NCBI GenBank assembly: GCA_023410445.1
Contig: JAEYPT010000001.1
Span: 372,001-436,000, forward strand
DNA: 64,000 nt
From: Bacillota bacterium
GTDB lineage: Bacteria; Bacillota; Clostridia; Oscillospirales; Acutalibacteraceae
Direction: 5' to 3'
Shown: positions 42,803 to 51,523 of the stretch, piece by piece
Layout of the letters: every line of letters begins with the position of its first letter
Position numbering within the stretch: the first letter of the stretch is position 1
Notes under the pieces: model-generated
Told to the model about the DNA's origin: nothing
Seen by the model: the letters and a program-made list of their open reading frames with translations, nothing else
Database searches by the model: none
Translations under genes and position numbers: made by a program

Positions 42803-44047
42803 ATGGTTGATATAGCCGTCATGGGATACGGTACGGTCGGTTCCGGGGTTGTGGAGGTTCTTGACCGGCATGCGGACAGCATCGCAGGCCGAGCCAAGGA
42901 ACAGATCAATATCAAGTACATTCTGGATCTCCGTGAGTTTCCCGGAAGCCCTTATGAACAGAAATTTACAAAGTCTTTTGATGCGATTCTGAACGACCCG
43001 GATGTCCGGATCGTGGTGGAAGTGATGGGCGGTCTGAACCCGGCTTTCGATTATGTAAAGCGTTGCCTAGAGGCAGGGAAGAGCGTAGTCACTTCTAATA
43101 AGGAACTGGTTGCGGCAAAGGGTGCCGAGCTTCTTAAAATTGCGCAGAAAAACAACCTGAATTTTCTCTTTGAGGCAAGCGTCGGCGGAGGAATTCCGAT
43201 CATTCGTCCGATCAGCCAGTGCCTCGCGGCGAACGAGGTCGTGGAAATTGCTGGAATCCTCAACGGAACGACGAACTTTATTCTGACGAAAATGATCCGT
43301 GAGAAAACGGGCTTCGAAGAAACGCTTGCGTTGGCGCAAAAGCTCGGCTATGCCGAACGCGACCCGAGGGCTGATGTGGAAGGCGCAGACGCCTGCCGCA
43401 AAATTTGCATTCTCGCTTCCCTCGCCTACGGCAAGCACGTGTATCCCGACCAGGTCCACACGGAGGGAATCAGCGCGATTTCGCTTGCGGATGTGGAATA
43501 CGCTTCGGCGTGGGGCGGCGTGGTTAAACTGATCGGTCAGGTCCGCATGACGGAGAACGGAAAGCTTCAGATTATTGTCTGCCCGATGTTCCTGCCGCGT
43601 GAAAACCCGCTTTCTAACGTGGACGATGTTTTCAACGGAATTCTGGTTCGGGGAGATTCCACCGGAGACGTGGTCTTTTACGGAAAAGGTGCGGGAAAAT
43701 ATCCGACGGCCAGCGCGGTCGTCGCGGACGTGATCGACTGTGTCAAGCACTTCCGCGCACGAAAATACCTCTATTGGGACGACGGTGCGCCGGAGTACGT
43801 GGAGGACTACCTCGAGAACCAGATCTCCGTTTATGTCCGTGCGCAGGCCGCCGACAGCGCTTCGGCGTGGAAGGCGGTTGCGGAGCAGTTCGGCAGCGTG
43901 GACCGGCTTTCCCGCAGGGACGCGCCGGAAGACGAAATTGCTTTTGTAACGCACAAAAGCAAAGAGCGTGATTTCCGCGAGAAGCTTGCCCTTCTTGAGC
44001 AGAAGGAAATCCGGGTCCTGAGCACGATCCGGATCGGAGATTTGTAA
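42803..44047 (+). CDS. hom: Homoserine dehydrogenase
   Basis: Reduces aspartate semialdehyde to homoserine with NAD(P)H. 414 residues from ATG 42803 (AAGGAG site). NAD-binding MGYGTVGSGV at the N-terminus, the catalytic domain with the GILNGTTNFILTKM signature (near residue 150), and a C-terminal ACT domain (about 340-414) for amino-acid feedback. First of three threonine/lysine-pathway genes in a row. Confidence 0.95.
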   Translation: MVDIAVMGYGTVGSGVVEVLDRHADSIAGRAKEQINIKYILDLREFPGSPYEQKFTKSFDAILNDPDVRIVVEVMGGLNPAFDYVKRCLEAGKSVVTSNKELVAAKGAELLKIAQKNNLNFLFEASVGGGIPIIRPISQCLAANEVVEIAGILNGTTNFILTKMIREKTGFEETLALAQKLGYAERDPRADVEGADACRKICILASLAYGKHVYPDQVHTEGISAISLADVEYASAWGGVVKLIGQVRMTENGKLQIIVCPMFLPRENPLSNVDDVFNGILVRGDSTGDVVFYGKGAGKYPTASAVVADVIDCVKHFRARKYLYWDDGAPEYVEDYLENQISVYVRAQAADSASAWKAVAEQFGSVDRLSRRDAPEDEIAFVTHKSKERDFREKLALLEQKEIRVLSTIRIGDL

Positions 44048-44065
44048 GGATTGGAATGTGAAAAA

Positions 44066-44962
44066 ATGATTCGAATTCAGGTGCCGGCAACAAGCGCGAA
44101 CCTTGGCTCCGGTTTTGATTCCCTCGGGATCGCGCTGAACCTTTACAATCAGGTTTGGATGGAAGAGTCGGATACTCTTGAGATTTCCTGTAAGGATGAC
44201 GTTGTGGTTCCGACCGATAAAAGCAACCTGATTTTCTGGGCGGCAAACCGTCTGTATGAGATTTGCGGACGAAAACTGCCCGGGATGAAGATCATTCAGC
44301 TCAACAATATCCCGATGGCGCGCGGCCTCGGAAGCAGCTCCGCGTGCATCGTTTCGGGAATTCTGGGCGCGAACCGCCTGTTGGGTGGGCCTCTTTCGCA
44401 GCAGGATCTGGTAAATCTGGCCGCGGAGATCGAGGGCCATCCGGACAACACCACCCCCGCCATCGAGGGAGGACTCGTCGCTTCCGCCATCGAGGCGGGG
44501 CGGGTTTACAGCGTGAGTGTTCCGGTTTCCGAAAAAATCCGGTTTGCGCTGTTTATTCCGCCGTTTGAACTCCCGACGGAAAAGGCCCGTGCGGTTCTCC
44601 CCAAGGATTATTCCAGGAGCGACGCGGTCTACAATCTTTCCCGGTCGGCTCTGATGACGGCATCGCTGTTTTCCGGGCGGTTGGAGAATCTGAGGGTCGC
44701 CGTGCAGGATAAGATTCACCAGCCGTACCGTTCCGGCCTGATTCAGAACCTTGACGACGTTTTCCGTTTGAGTTACGAGCTCGGTTCGCTCGGAACTTAT
44801 ATCAGCGGCGCCGGACCTACCATCATTTCGCTGCTGGGGGCTGAAGATACGGAGACCTTTGCCCGGTACGCTTCTTCACGGCTTGAGGAAAAGGGAATCA
44901 CGGGTTGGAGGACCTGCATTCTGGAAGCGGATCCGGTTGGTGCGCAGATTTCCATTGAGTAA
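44066..44962 (+). CDS. thrB: Homoserine kinase
   Basis: Phosphorylates homoserine, the committed step to threonine. 298 residues from ATG 44066 (TTG 44051 would be too close to AAGGA). GHMP kinase family: N-terminal VPATSANLGSGFD, ATP loop PMARGLGSSSACIV (near residue 90) and the C-terminal ISGAGPT motif are all present. It lies 18 bases after the dehydrogenase gene. Confidence 0.95.
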   Translation: MIRIQVPATSANLGSGFDSLGIALNLYNQVWMEESDTLEISCKDDVVVPTDKSNLIFWAANRLYEICGRKLPGMKIIQLNNIPMARGLGSSSACIVSGILGANRLLGGPLSQQDLVNLAAEIEGHPDNTTPAIEGGLVASAIEAGRVYSVSVPVSEKIRFALFIPPFELPTEKARAVLPKDYSRSDAVYNLSRSALMTASLFSGRLENLRVAVQDKIHQPYRSGLIQNLDDVFRLSYELGSLGTYISGAGPTIISLLGAEDTETFARYASSRLEEKGITGWRTCILEADPVGAQISIE

Positions 44963-44989
44963 TTCATTTCGATTCGGAGGATGGAACAT

Positions 44990-46210
44990 ATGAGCCTGAT
45001 TGTGCAGAAATTCGGCGGAAGCTCGGTCGCAAATGTGGAGCGCCTTTATAATGTCGCGGGTATCATCACCAAGACTTACTCCGCCGGCAACGATGTCGTC
45101 GTAGTCGTCTCGGCGCAAGGTGACACAACCGACGACCTGATCGCGAAAGCGAAGGAAGTCAATCCAACCCCCTCCAAGAGGGAAATGGATATGCTGCTTT
45201 CGACCGGCGAACAGATTTCGGCATCCCTGCTCGCCATGACGATTGAAAAGCTCGGCTTTCCGGTGGTTTCCCTGCTGGGGTGGCAGGCCGGGTTCCTGAC
45301 CAGTTCGGCTTACGGGAGCGCGCGCATTAAACGGGTCCAGCCGGACCGAATCCGGAAGGAACTCGACAAAAAGAACATCGTCATCGTCACGGGCTTCCAG
45401 GGGATCAACCGCTACGAGGATATGACAACGCTTGGCCGCGGCGGATCAGACACCAGTGCCGTCGCCATCGCGGCGGTAATGAACGCGGATCTCTGCCAGA
45501 TCTACACCGACGTGGAAGGCGTATTCACCGCAGACCCCCGCAAGGTGAAAAACGCCCGCAAGCTCAGCGTGATTTCCTATGACGAAATGCTGGAGCTGGC
45601 TTCCCTCGGCGCTCAGGTGCTGAATAACCGCTCCGTGGAAATGGCGAAGCGGTACGATATCGAGCTGGAGGTCCTCTCCAGCATGACCAAGAAACCGGGA
45701 ACGATTGTTAAGGAGGCTTCAAAAATGGAAAAAATGCTGATCAGCGGAGTCGCGAAGGATGAGGATGTGGCGCGCATATCCATCATCGGGGTACCGGATC
45801 GTCCCGGTCTTGCCTTTAAGATTTTTTCCAAGCTTACCGCTAAGAACATCAACGTGGATATCATTCTTCAGTCGGTTGGCAGAAACGGCACGAAGGACAT
45901 CAGCTTCACCATCGGCTGCAGCAGCCTGAAGGACGCGATTGAAATTCTCAATCCGTATGTTGAAGTGATCGGCGCGACCAGCGTCGTGTACGACGACAAC
46001 GTTGCCAAGGTCTCCATTGTCGGCGCGGGCATGGAAACACACCCCGGCACCGCTGCTGAGATGTTTGAGTCGCTCTATGAGGCGAATATCAACATCCAGA
46101 TGATTGCGACCAGCGAGATCAAGATTTCCGTCCTGATCGACCGCGCGGATGCCGACAAGGCCGTGCTCGCTATTCATAACAAGTTTTTCGGCGAATCGCT
46201 CGACGTTTGA
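44990..46210 (+). CDS. lysC: Aspartate kinase
   Basis: Phosphorylates aspartate, the first step to lysine, threonine and methionine. 406 residues from ATG 44990, 9 bases after CGGAGG. Kinase motif KFGGSSV at the start, TLGRGGSDTSAVA near residue 150, and two C-terminal ACT domains (from about 265, with RISIIGVPDRPGLAFKIF and VSIVGAGM) for feedback control. Length and layout match the single-chain Clostridia enzyme. Confidence 0.95.
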   Translation: MSLIVQKFGGSSVANVERLYNVAGIITKTYSAGNDVVVVVSAQGDTTDDLIAKAKEVNPTPSKREMDMLLSTGEQISASLLAMTIEKLGFPVVSLLGWQAGFLTSSAYGSARIKRVQPDRIRKELDKKNIVIVTGFQGINRYEDMTTLGRGGSDTSAVAIAAVMNADLCQIYTDVEGVFTADPRKVKNARKLSVISYDEMLELASLGAQVLNNRSVEMAKRYDIELEVLSSMTKKPGTIVKEASKMEKMLISGVAKDEDVARISIIGVPDRPGLAFKIFSKLTAKNINVDIILQSVGRNGTKDISFTIGCSSLKDAIEILNPYVEVIGATSVVYDDNVAKVSIVGAGMETHPGTAAEMFESLYEANINIQMIATSEIKISVLIDRADADKAVLAIHNKFFGESLDV

Positions 46211-46220
46211 GACAAAAGCG

Positions 46221-46259
46221 AAAAGGCAGGCGGATGGCGTAATTCTGCCTGTCTTTTTG
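46221..46259 (+). terminator. Terminator of the threonine operon
   Basis: GGCAGGC pairs with GCCTGTC (one G-U) and the hairpin is followed by TTTTTG. Confidence 0.75.
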
Positions 46260-46268
46260 CCGATTGTC

Positions 46269-46297
46269 TTGCATTTTTTCGCCGGATGTGCTACAAT
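46269..46297 (+). promoter_or_regulatory. Promoter of tRNA-Pro
   Basis: TTGCAT (46269-46274), 17 bases, TACAAT (46292-46297), 16 bases before the tRNA. Confidence 0.75.
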
Positions 46298-46312
46298 ATA
46301 AAACGTTGTCAA

Positions 46313-46388
46313 CCGGGTGTGGCGCAGTTGGTAGCGCGCTAGACTGGGGGTCTAGAGGCCGCAAGTTCAAGTCTTGTCACTCGGACCA
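46313..46388 (+). tRNA. tRNA-Pro (GGG anticodon)
   Basis: The 76 bases fold as a tRNA. Acceptor CCGGGTG/CACTCGG, D arm with AGTTGGTAG, anticodon stem CTAGA/TCTAG with loop CTGGGGG (anticodon GGG), T arm GCAAG-TTCAAGT-CTTGT, discriminator A and encoded CCA. Confidence 0.93.
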
Positions 46389-46401
46389 TCGCATAAGAAA
46401 G

Positions 46402-46440
46402 CTCACGAATGGCTTAATCAAGCCATTCGTGAGTATTTTT
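46402..46440 (+). terminator. Terminator after tRNA-Pro
   Basis: A perfect 14-bp stem (CTCACGAATGGCTT with its complement) and a 4-base loop are followed by ATTTTTATTT. The rest of the gap to 46714 holds no gene that I can support. Confidence 0.9.
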
Positions 46441-46714
46441 ATTTGTTTCAGGTCATCAAAGTCAATCAACCTTTATTGGTTCACAAGGTGGCTGCCCTTG
46501 GTATCCTTTATCGTAGCACCAAATTTGATTGAATTATTTGCATATTTTTGCTAAACTATATATACAGTCGAAAGATTGAATTAAGACTTAGGAGAATGCT
46601 GTTTGAAGAAGAACAACACCTTGGAGATTGTGCGCTGACCGGGGGGTTTGCGTAAATCAATCTTGACACAAGCCTCCCATAATTGGCAGTCAACAATTTT
46701 AGGAGGATAACACC

Positions 46715-47338
46715 ATGAAAAATGACTACATGATCCACTTGGAAACAAGCGCTGATTACTACGAAGTCGAAAACTTAACGCGAGAAGCATTTTGGAACGT
46801 TTACCGACCGGGATGTTTGGAGCATTATGTTCTTCATCGTTATCGTACGCGTCCCGATTTTATTCCGGAACTGAGTTTGTGCTTGACCATAGATGGGAAA
46901 ATCATTGCTCATGTCATGTATACGCATTCTGAAATTCATGCGGATGATGGCAGAATTGTTCCCATTATGACATTCGGCCCGATCAGTGTGGCCCCCGACT
47001 TCCAGCGCCAAGGCTACGGTACAATTCTTTTGCAGTATTCAATGGAAAAAGCAAAAGAACTCGGTGCAAGGGCACTGGCTATCACCGGCAATATCAATTT
47101 TTACAGTAAATCGGGATTTGTGGTAGCGAGTACGAAAGGCATCCATTATTATACAGAGCCAAGAGAAGAGGATGTTCCGTACTTTCTTATAAAGGAATTG
47201 GAAAACGGATTCCTTGACGGGATGACGGGAACATACACTGATCCAGATGGTTACGATTGCGAAGGTGTCGATGTAGGTGCCTTTGATGCGCAATTTCCTC
47301 CGAAGGAAAAGCTGAAGCTTCCCGGACAGCTTGTGTAA
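46715..47338 (+). CDS. GNAT family N-acetyltransferase
   Basis: 207 residues, ATG 46715 after AGGAGG. The acetyl-CoA loop is clear in GPISVAPDFQRQGYGTIL (RxxGxG type, near residue 95), followed by LGARALAITGNINFYSKSGF. It resembles predicted N-acetyltransferases of the YhbS group with a C-terminal extension. The substrate is unknown. It is transcribed alone and closed by a hairpin. Confidence 0.9.
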   Translation: MKNDYMIHLETSADYYEVENLTREAFWNVYRPGCLEHYVLHRYRTRPDFIPELSLCLTIDGKIIAHVMYTHSEIHADDGRIVPIMTFGPISVAPDFQRQGYGTILLQYSMEKAKELGARALAITGNINFYSKSGFVVASTKGIHYYTEPREEDVPYFLIKELENGFLDGMTGTYTDPDGYDCEGVDVGAFDAQFPPKEKLKLPGQLV

Positions 47339-47685
47339 GTTCAGAGAATTCAACAGATAATAAAATGGAGAGCACCTGTCATAATGGCAGATGCTCTCTT
47401 TGCATTTTCCCGGTCTAAATATGGTCAGGCATCAAGAAATTATGCAAGGACAAAGCTGCAAACGAAGGAGCATACTTTCTGACGAGTCTGATAAAAACAC
47501 CAACTATAGTCTCACTAAGGCGGTGTGTATGCAAAATTTCTGTTTTTGGCGTAAATACTACTTGCAGAATGCCTGCAAACCATTGGTATTACTGGGTTTC
47601 TCCAAATTCTATAATTTCACTCCGACCATTATAAAGGCCATCGATTTTTATCGACGGCCTTTTGCTATGCAGTGTACGCCTTCCG
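47339..47685. other. Intergenic region between convergent genes with two hairpins
   Basis: The hairpin at 47367-47405 (GAGAGCA...TGCTCTC, then CTTTGCATTTT) terminates the acetyltransferase gene. A second one, AAGGCCATCGAT/ATCGACGGCCTT (47634-47663), sits just after the LuxR stop and may terminate that minus-strand gene. The DNA between is AT-rich with no supported gene. Confidence 0.65.
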
Positions 47686-48591
47686 TTATTTCTCTTTTGA
47701 TCGGACCAGATTGGAAAGCTGCATCTTGCTAGTTACCTGAAGTTTTTTATAGATATTTTGCACATGGTTGTCCACGGTCTTGGGCGAAATAAAAAGCTTC
47801 TCAGCAATCTGTTTATAAGTAAGCCCGGCCAGAACCAATTCGATGACTTCCGTTTCCTTATCTGTAATGCTGTATTTTTCGATGAAATATCCGGTTAACT
47901 TATTGTCTGCAAGGTAGGCCGGAGTATTGAAGTAGGCGTAGGACCAGCGAAGAATGCCGATGTTCAGAATGAAAAAATAGGCGGGTAAAGCAAACATCTT
48001 AAGTGCTTGCAAGTCTTTCAGCACACTGATTCCCGGACGAATATATTCGAGAGCAAGGAAGGGCAGAAAAGAAAGCGTGATGAAAGCAAAGATTTTGCCG
48101 GCCCGTTTTAGCTCCTGATTCGGTATTTCTCTAATGTTGATGAGCACCGTAAAAATTTCATACGCAATGACAGCAAGTAAGGATGCCTGCCCGAGATGTC
48201 TTAACGCTACAAGTTGGGGATTGGTATAGTAAACTGTAATTGCGATCAATTGAAGAGCGGGAACGGTCACAATGAGAATTTGCTTCAGTTTTGAAAGGTG
48301 TTTGCCAAGCAGTGCATGAACAAAAAGCAGGCCGAACAGACTGCTGAAGGATGTTCCCACCACATCCATGCCATTGGATAGGACGGATAAGAAACTCCCT
48401 GTTTGATTTGTTCGGACAATATACAGATTTAAGGCAATCATTGCCTGAATCGTGAAAAGGGAAATGTCGAGCCCAATAAAGTATTTGAGGACTTTTTTTG
48501 AATGGCTACTATGAATGAATATTGCAAGGGTAATGGATGCCACCCCCGCAAACAGCGACAAAATGTAAAACAGAAGCTGCAGGTCTTCCAA
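47686..48591 (-). CDS. Membrane LuxR-family regulator
   Basis: 301 residues from TTG 48591, which has AGGGAG 6-7 bases upstream. Seven or so hydrophobic segments occupy residues 5-220. A LuxR-type helix-turn-helix ends the protein (YSITDKETEVIELVLAGLT then SPKTVDNHVQNIYKKLQV). Such membrane-anchored LuxR proteins sense an unknown signal at the membrane and act directly on DNA. It diverges from the flavodoxin gene, its likely target (inference). Confidence 0.85.
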   Translation of the reverse strand: MEDLQLLFYILSLFAGVASITLAIFIHSSHSKKVLKYFIGLDISLFTIQAMIALNLYIVRTNQTGSFLSVLSNGMDVVGTSFSSLFGLLFVHALLGKHLSKLKQILIVTVPALQLIAITVYYTNPQLVALRHLGQASLLAVIAYEIFTVLINIREIPNQELKRAGKIFAFITLSFLPFLALEYIRPGISVLKDLQALKMFALPAYFFILNIGILRWSYAYFNTPAYLADNKLTGYFIEKYSITDKETEVIELVLAGLTYKQIAEKLFISPKTVDNHVQNIYKKLQVTSKMQLSNLVRSKEK

Positions 48592-48786
48592 TGTATTTCT
48601 CCCTTCATCTCTATAGGATTCAGTATAATGATTTTTCCACAGGATTACAAGCAATGGTGCAAAGATGCCGCATATCCCGACTGAGGGAAATTCCCTACGC
48701 CGCGAAACAGGGCTTTTCCCTGATTGTCAGTGCGATTCTCCTGTGCTGTAATAAAGACAAATCAAATCGGAATGGAGAAAGATAAC

Positions 48787-49452
48787 ATGAAACTGTTCGA
48801 CGTGATTATGATTACACTTTGTGTCGCTGTTATAGGCGTGATTGCCATCGTCCTGACAATGAAATTCGCTCCGAGCCATCGGAAGCGAAAAATCATTAAA
48901 GGAATCTGCATTGGCTTCGTGGGAATTCTTGTGCTTTCTGTGGGAGGCACGGTCGCCGTCGTCAACTATATTCCCACTCGTCTGAGTACGCAATATTCAA
49001 ACATCCCCCAGCACTACACGGTGACGAAGCCGGTTGGAAAGGCTCTTGTCATTTATCAGCCCGCGTGGACCGATTGTACGAAAGATGCCGCCGATGCTTT
49101 GGCCAAAAGTCTTCAGGGGAAAGGGTATGACACAACGGTTAATTACCCGGGCAGCTTTCTCCCACGCAATGTTTCCGGTTATGACGTTCTTGTATTTGGA
49201 ACGCCGGTTTATAACAGCAAGGGTTCGCCACTTGTGGTTGATTACATCAAGAGTCTCGGTGGGTTTTCCGGTAAAAAGGTGATCCTTTTTACCACGGGTT
49301 CAACGACTCCGTTGGAAAAAGATCGGGCTTATGACGGTATTGAAAGCTCTGTCAAAGGCATGACTGAAATGCAGCGCATCAAGTTTTCCAACAAAACGGA
49401 TCGAGAAGCGCTCGCAAACACTACGGTGAACAAATTATGCGAAAACAAATGA
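48787..49452 (+). CDS. Membrane-anchored flavodoxin-like protein
   Basis: 221 residues from ATG 48787 (GGAGAAAG site). Two N-terminal membrane helices (about 4-25 and 38-62) are followed by a flavodoxin-like domain (GKALVIYQPAWTDCTKDAA, then YDVLVFGTPVYNSKGSPLV and KKVILFTTGSTTP). It is probably an FMN-binding electron carrier tethered to the membrane. It overlaps the phosphatidyltransferase gene by 16 bases. Confidence 0.82.
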   Translation: MKLFDVIMITLCVAVIGVIAIVLTMKFAPSHRKRKIIKGICIGFVGILVLSVGGTVAVVNYIPTRLSTQYSNIPQHYTVTKPVGKALVIYQPAWTDCTKDAADALAKSLQGKGYDTTVNYPGSFLPRNVSGYDVLVFGTPVYNSKGSPLVVDYIKSLGGFSGKKVILFTTGSTTPLEKDRAYDGIESSVKGMTEMQRIKFSNKTDREALANTTVNKLCENK

Positions 49453-50027
49453 TTCGGCTTCTTCCAAATGCTCTGTCGGCGTTGCGCTTTCCGCTTGGTG
49501 CAGCATTTGCCATGATGTTGGCGAACCGATTTGCAGGGAGAATCATTCCCGTGTGGAACCTGATTGTCTGCTTTCTGGCAATCGCTCTGAGTGACCAGTT
49601 GGATGGCTGGATTTCGCGCAAATTCGATTGCCAATCGGACATAGGAGCCGTTTTGGATGTATCGGCCGACAGCTTCTTTCTGTTTCTCTCGCTTATTGTG
49701 TCGAATTACTACGGCTTTGTACCCGTGTGGTTTACGGCTATCGTTGTTCTAAAACTTGTTGATTTTATCTTGTCTTCCCTGATTTTCTCAGCAGATGGGA
49801 AAAGGCACTTCGTTTTTGACATCCTTGGAAGGTTTACTGTAGTTGGCTTTTATCTATTCCCGGTTTTCGTGGGAATCTCTCCGCAAACCGGTATTATCAA
49901 AATTGCCGCAGTATTTCTGGCAATTTCCGCCGTGTGTTCCTCCATGCTGCGATGGTTTTCGTTCGCCCAAAAGACAGCTGTGTCAAAAACGGTAGGGACG
50001 CCTTCTCGGGAAGACAAGGAAATTTAG
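49437..50027 (+). CDS. CDP-alcohol phosphatidyltransferase family protein
   Basis: 196 residues, integral membrane enzyme with about five helices. The family motif is visible as DQLDGWISR followed by GAVLDVSAD (DxxDGxxxR...GxxxDxxxD; the usual Ala before Arg is Ser). It transfers a phosphatidyl group from CDP-diacylglycerol to an alcohol such as glycerol phosphate. It is translationally coupled to the flavodoxin-like gene, an unusual pairing. Confidence 0.85.
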   Translation: MRKQMIRLLPNALSALRFPLGAAFAMMLANRFAGRIIPVWNLIVCFLAIALSDQLDGWISRKFDCQSDIGAVLDVSADSFFLFLSLIVSNYYGFVPVWFTAIVVLKLVDFILSSLIFSADGKRHFVFDILGRFTVVGFYLFPVFVGISPQTGIIKIAAVFLAISAVCSSMLRWFSFAQKTAVSKTVGTPSREDKEI

Positions 50028-50058
50028 TACATACAACATGGATTGAGTCCGTCATTGA

Positions 50059-50379
50059 TTAAGGCAGTAGCTTGAGGAATTCCGAGGCAAGTTCCTGAAC
50101 AAAGCGGTGGATTCCGGGGCGGCGGCGGTCCAACTTATGCCAGGCGATTCCATAAGGGGGCAGACTAATTTCCTTTGGGATCCGCATGAACGCAGTAAGC
50201 TTGCGTTCATGCGGATCCTTTTCCCTGTGCAGAGAAGCCAATAAAGCTTGAATCGTCTGGGAGGTGGTTCCTGTCTGTTTGACGGCCAATCCCAAACGAT
50301 GTTCCATAGAATGCGATATTACTATGCCTTCATCGAATGCAGATTTCGGACCGAAAATGATCGTGCCATTAAATGCCAA
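50059..50379 (-). pseudogene. LysR-type regulator remnant (C-terminal part)
   Basis: About 106 codons on the minus strand match the end of a LysR substrate-binding domain (GIVISHSMEHRLGLAVKQTG early, GIAWHKLDRRRPGIHRFVQEL near the end). The helix-turn-helix half is not found in the AT-rich DNA upstream. It is a truncated gene, unlikely to be functional. Confidence 0.72.
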
Positions 50380-50788
50380 AATAGTTATATGTTGATGAAT
50401 AAAACAGCAACATATAATTTATATATTGTTAGGGGCATCGTACGAAATCCTATGAAATAAAATTTACTTCTATAAGCGGTGGCAGGATCGATTGGATTTG
50501 GCGTTGATTGAAGTTCGCAATAGACCCAATTGCTGTTACCACTTCAATTTCGACCGCTGCTTCTCAGCTTTTCTGCTTCCGAATTCCGCTTAATGATTGG
50601 CTGCATATAACCTAACTAAAAACATACAATTATTTAATTCTGATTACAACACAATCTTTTACAACCATGTTCCGATGCGACAAAACTGTACTTTTCCCTG
50701 CGTATAGAGCGATATTGCAAGAACCCTGTTTTTACGATAAAATGATACCGATACTTTCCAGAAATACCATCCAGGAGGAGGCCCAACC
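50380..50788 (+). other. AT-rich non-coding region with Agr-like operon promoter
   Basis: No gene seen in about 400 bases. TTGCAA (50715-50720), 17 bases, TAAAAT (50738-50743) is a good promoter for the response-regulator gene. The decay of the LysR gene suggests past rearrangement here. Confidence 0.55.
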
Positions 50789-51523
50789 ATGTTGCGTATT
50801 GCCATTTGCGACGATATGCCCGATCAGCTTGCTTTACTGACGGCCTTCACCAACGAGTACATAGAAACACAGAAGCTCTCCGCCGACGTCCGGAAGTTCT
50901 CCCACCCGGACGCACTCCTGGCTGCCTGCGAAACCGAAATTTTTCACATCTATCTGCTGGATATGGTGATGCCGATGATCAGCGGGTTGGAGGTGGGGAA
51001 AAACATCCGCAGGATCAGCCGTGAGGCACAGATTATCTACGTCACAACAGATCCGGGTTACGCGTTGGACGCCTACACGGTAAACCCCCTGCACTATCTG
51101 GTCAAACCCGTCCGGAAGGAAACACTGTTTTCCGCATTAGAACTGGCTGTATCCAAGGCGGATTTTGGCAACGAGTGCTCCGTTACCATCAAAACGAAAG
51201 ACGGTCTGCGTCCCCTGTTTGCCGGACAAGTTGCTTGCTGCGAGTACAGGAAACATACCGTGCTCTATACGCTGTTGGGCGGCGAGCAGGTGGAAACCAC
51301 AACCCTTTCCGGGAGCTTTGCAGAGCATATTGCGCCGCTTCTTCGGGACGAACGCTTTCTTTCGCCTCACGTTTCCTTTGTCATGAACATGAGCCGGGTG
51401 GAGAAACTGACCCGCGAGGGTTTTACGCTGAGGGAAGGCAACTTTGTGCCGGTGTCGGCCAAGCAGTACACCGCCGTGCGGGATGTCTATCTGGACTATC
51501 GACTGTCAGCGGAGGGGAAGTAA
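50789..51523 (+). CDS. LytTR response regulator (AgrA-like)
   Basis: 244 residues. The receiver domain (about 1-120) has the acidic pocket and phospho-acceptor Asp in HIYLLDMVMPMISGLEVG and the later Lys in PLHYLVKPVRKETL. A LytTR DNA-binding domain follows (about 140-240). ATG 50789 follows CAGGAGGAGG. It overlaps the kinase gene by one base (TAATG). Confidence 0.92.
   Translation: MLRIAICDDMPDQLALLTAFTNEYIETQKLSADVRKFSHPDALLAACETEIFHIYLLDMVMPMISGLEVGKNIRRISREAQIIYVTTDPGYALDAYTVNPLHYLVKPVRKETLFSALELAVSKADFGNECSVTIKTKDGLRPLFAGQVACCEYRKHTVLYTLLGGEQVETTTLSGSFAEHIAPLLRDERFLSPHVSFVMNMSRVEKLTREGFTLREGNFVPVSAKQYTAVRDVYLDYRLSAEGK

Noticed and set aside
46606..46665. 19-codon frame that could be a leader peptide
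   Set aside because: The ribosome site is only two bases from the start and there is no attenuator ahead of the acetyltransferase gene.
47391..47732. 113-codon frame on the plus strand
   Set aside because: It covers two terminator hairpins and the end of the LuxR gene, and lacks a ribosome site.
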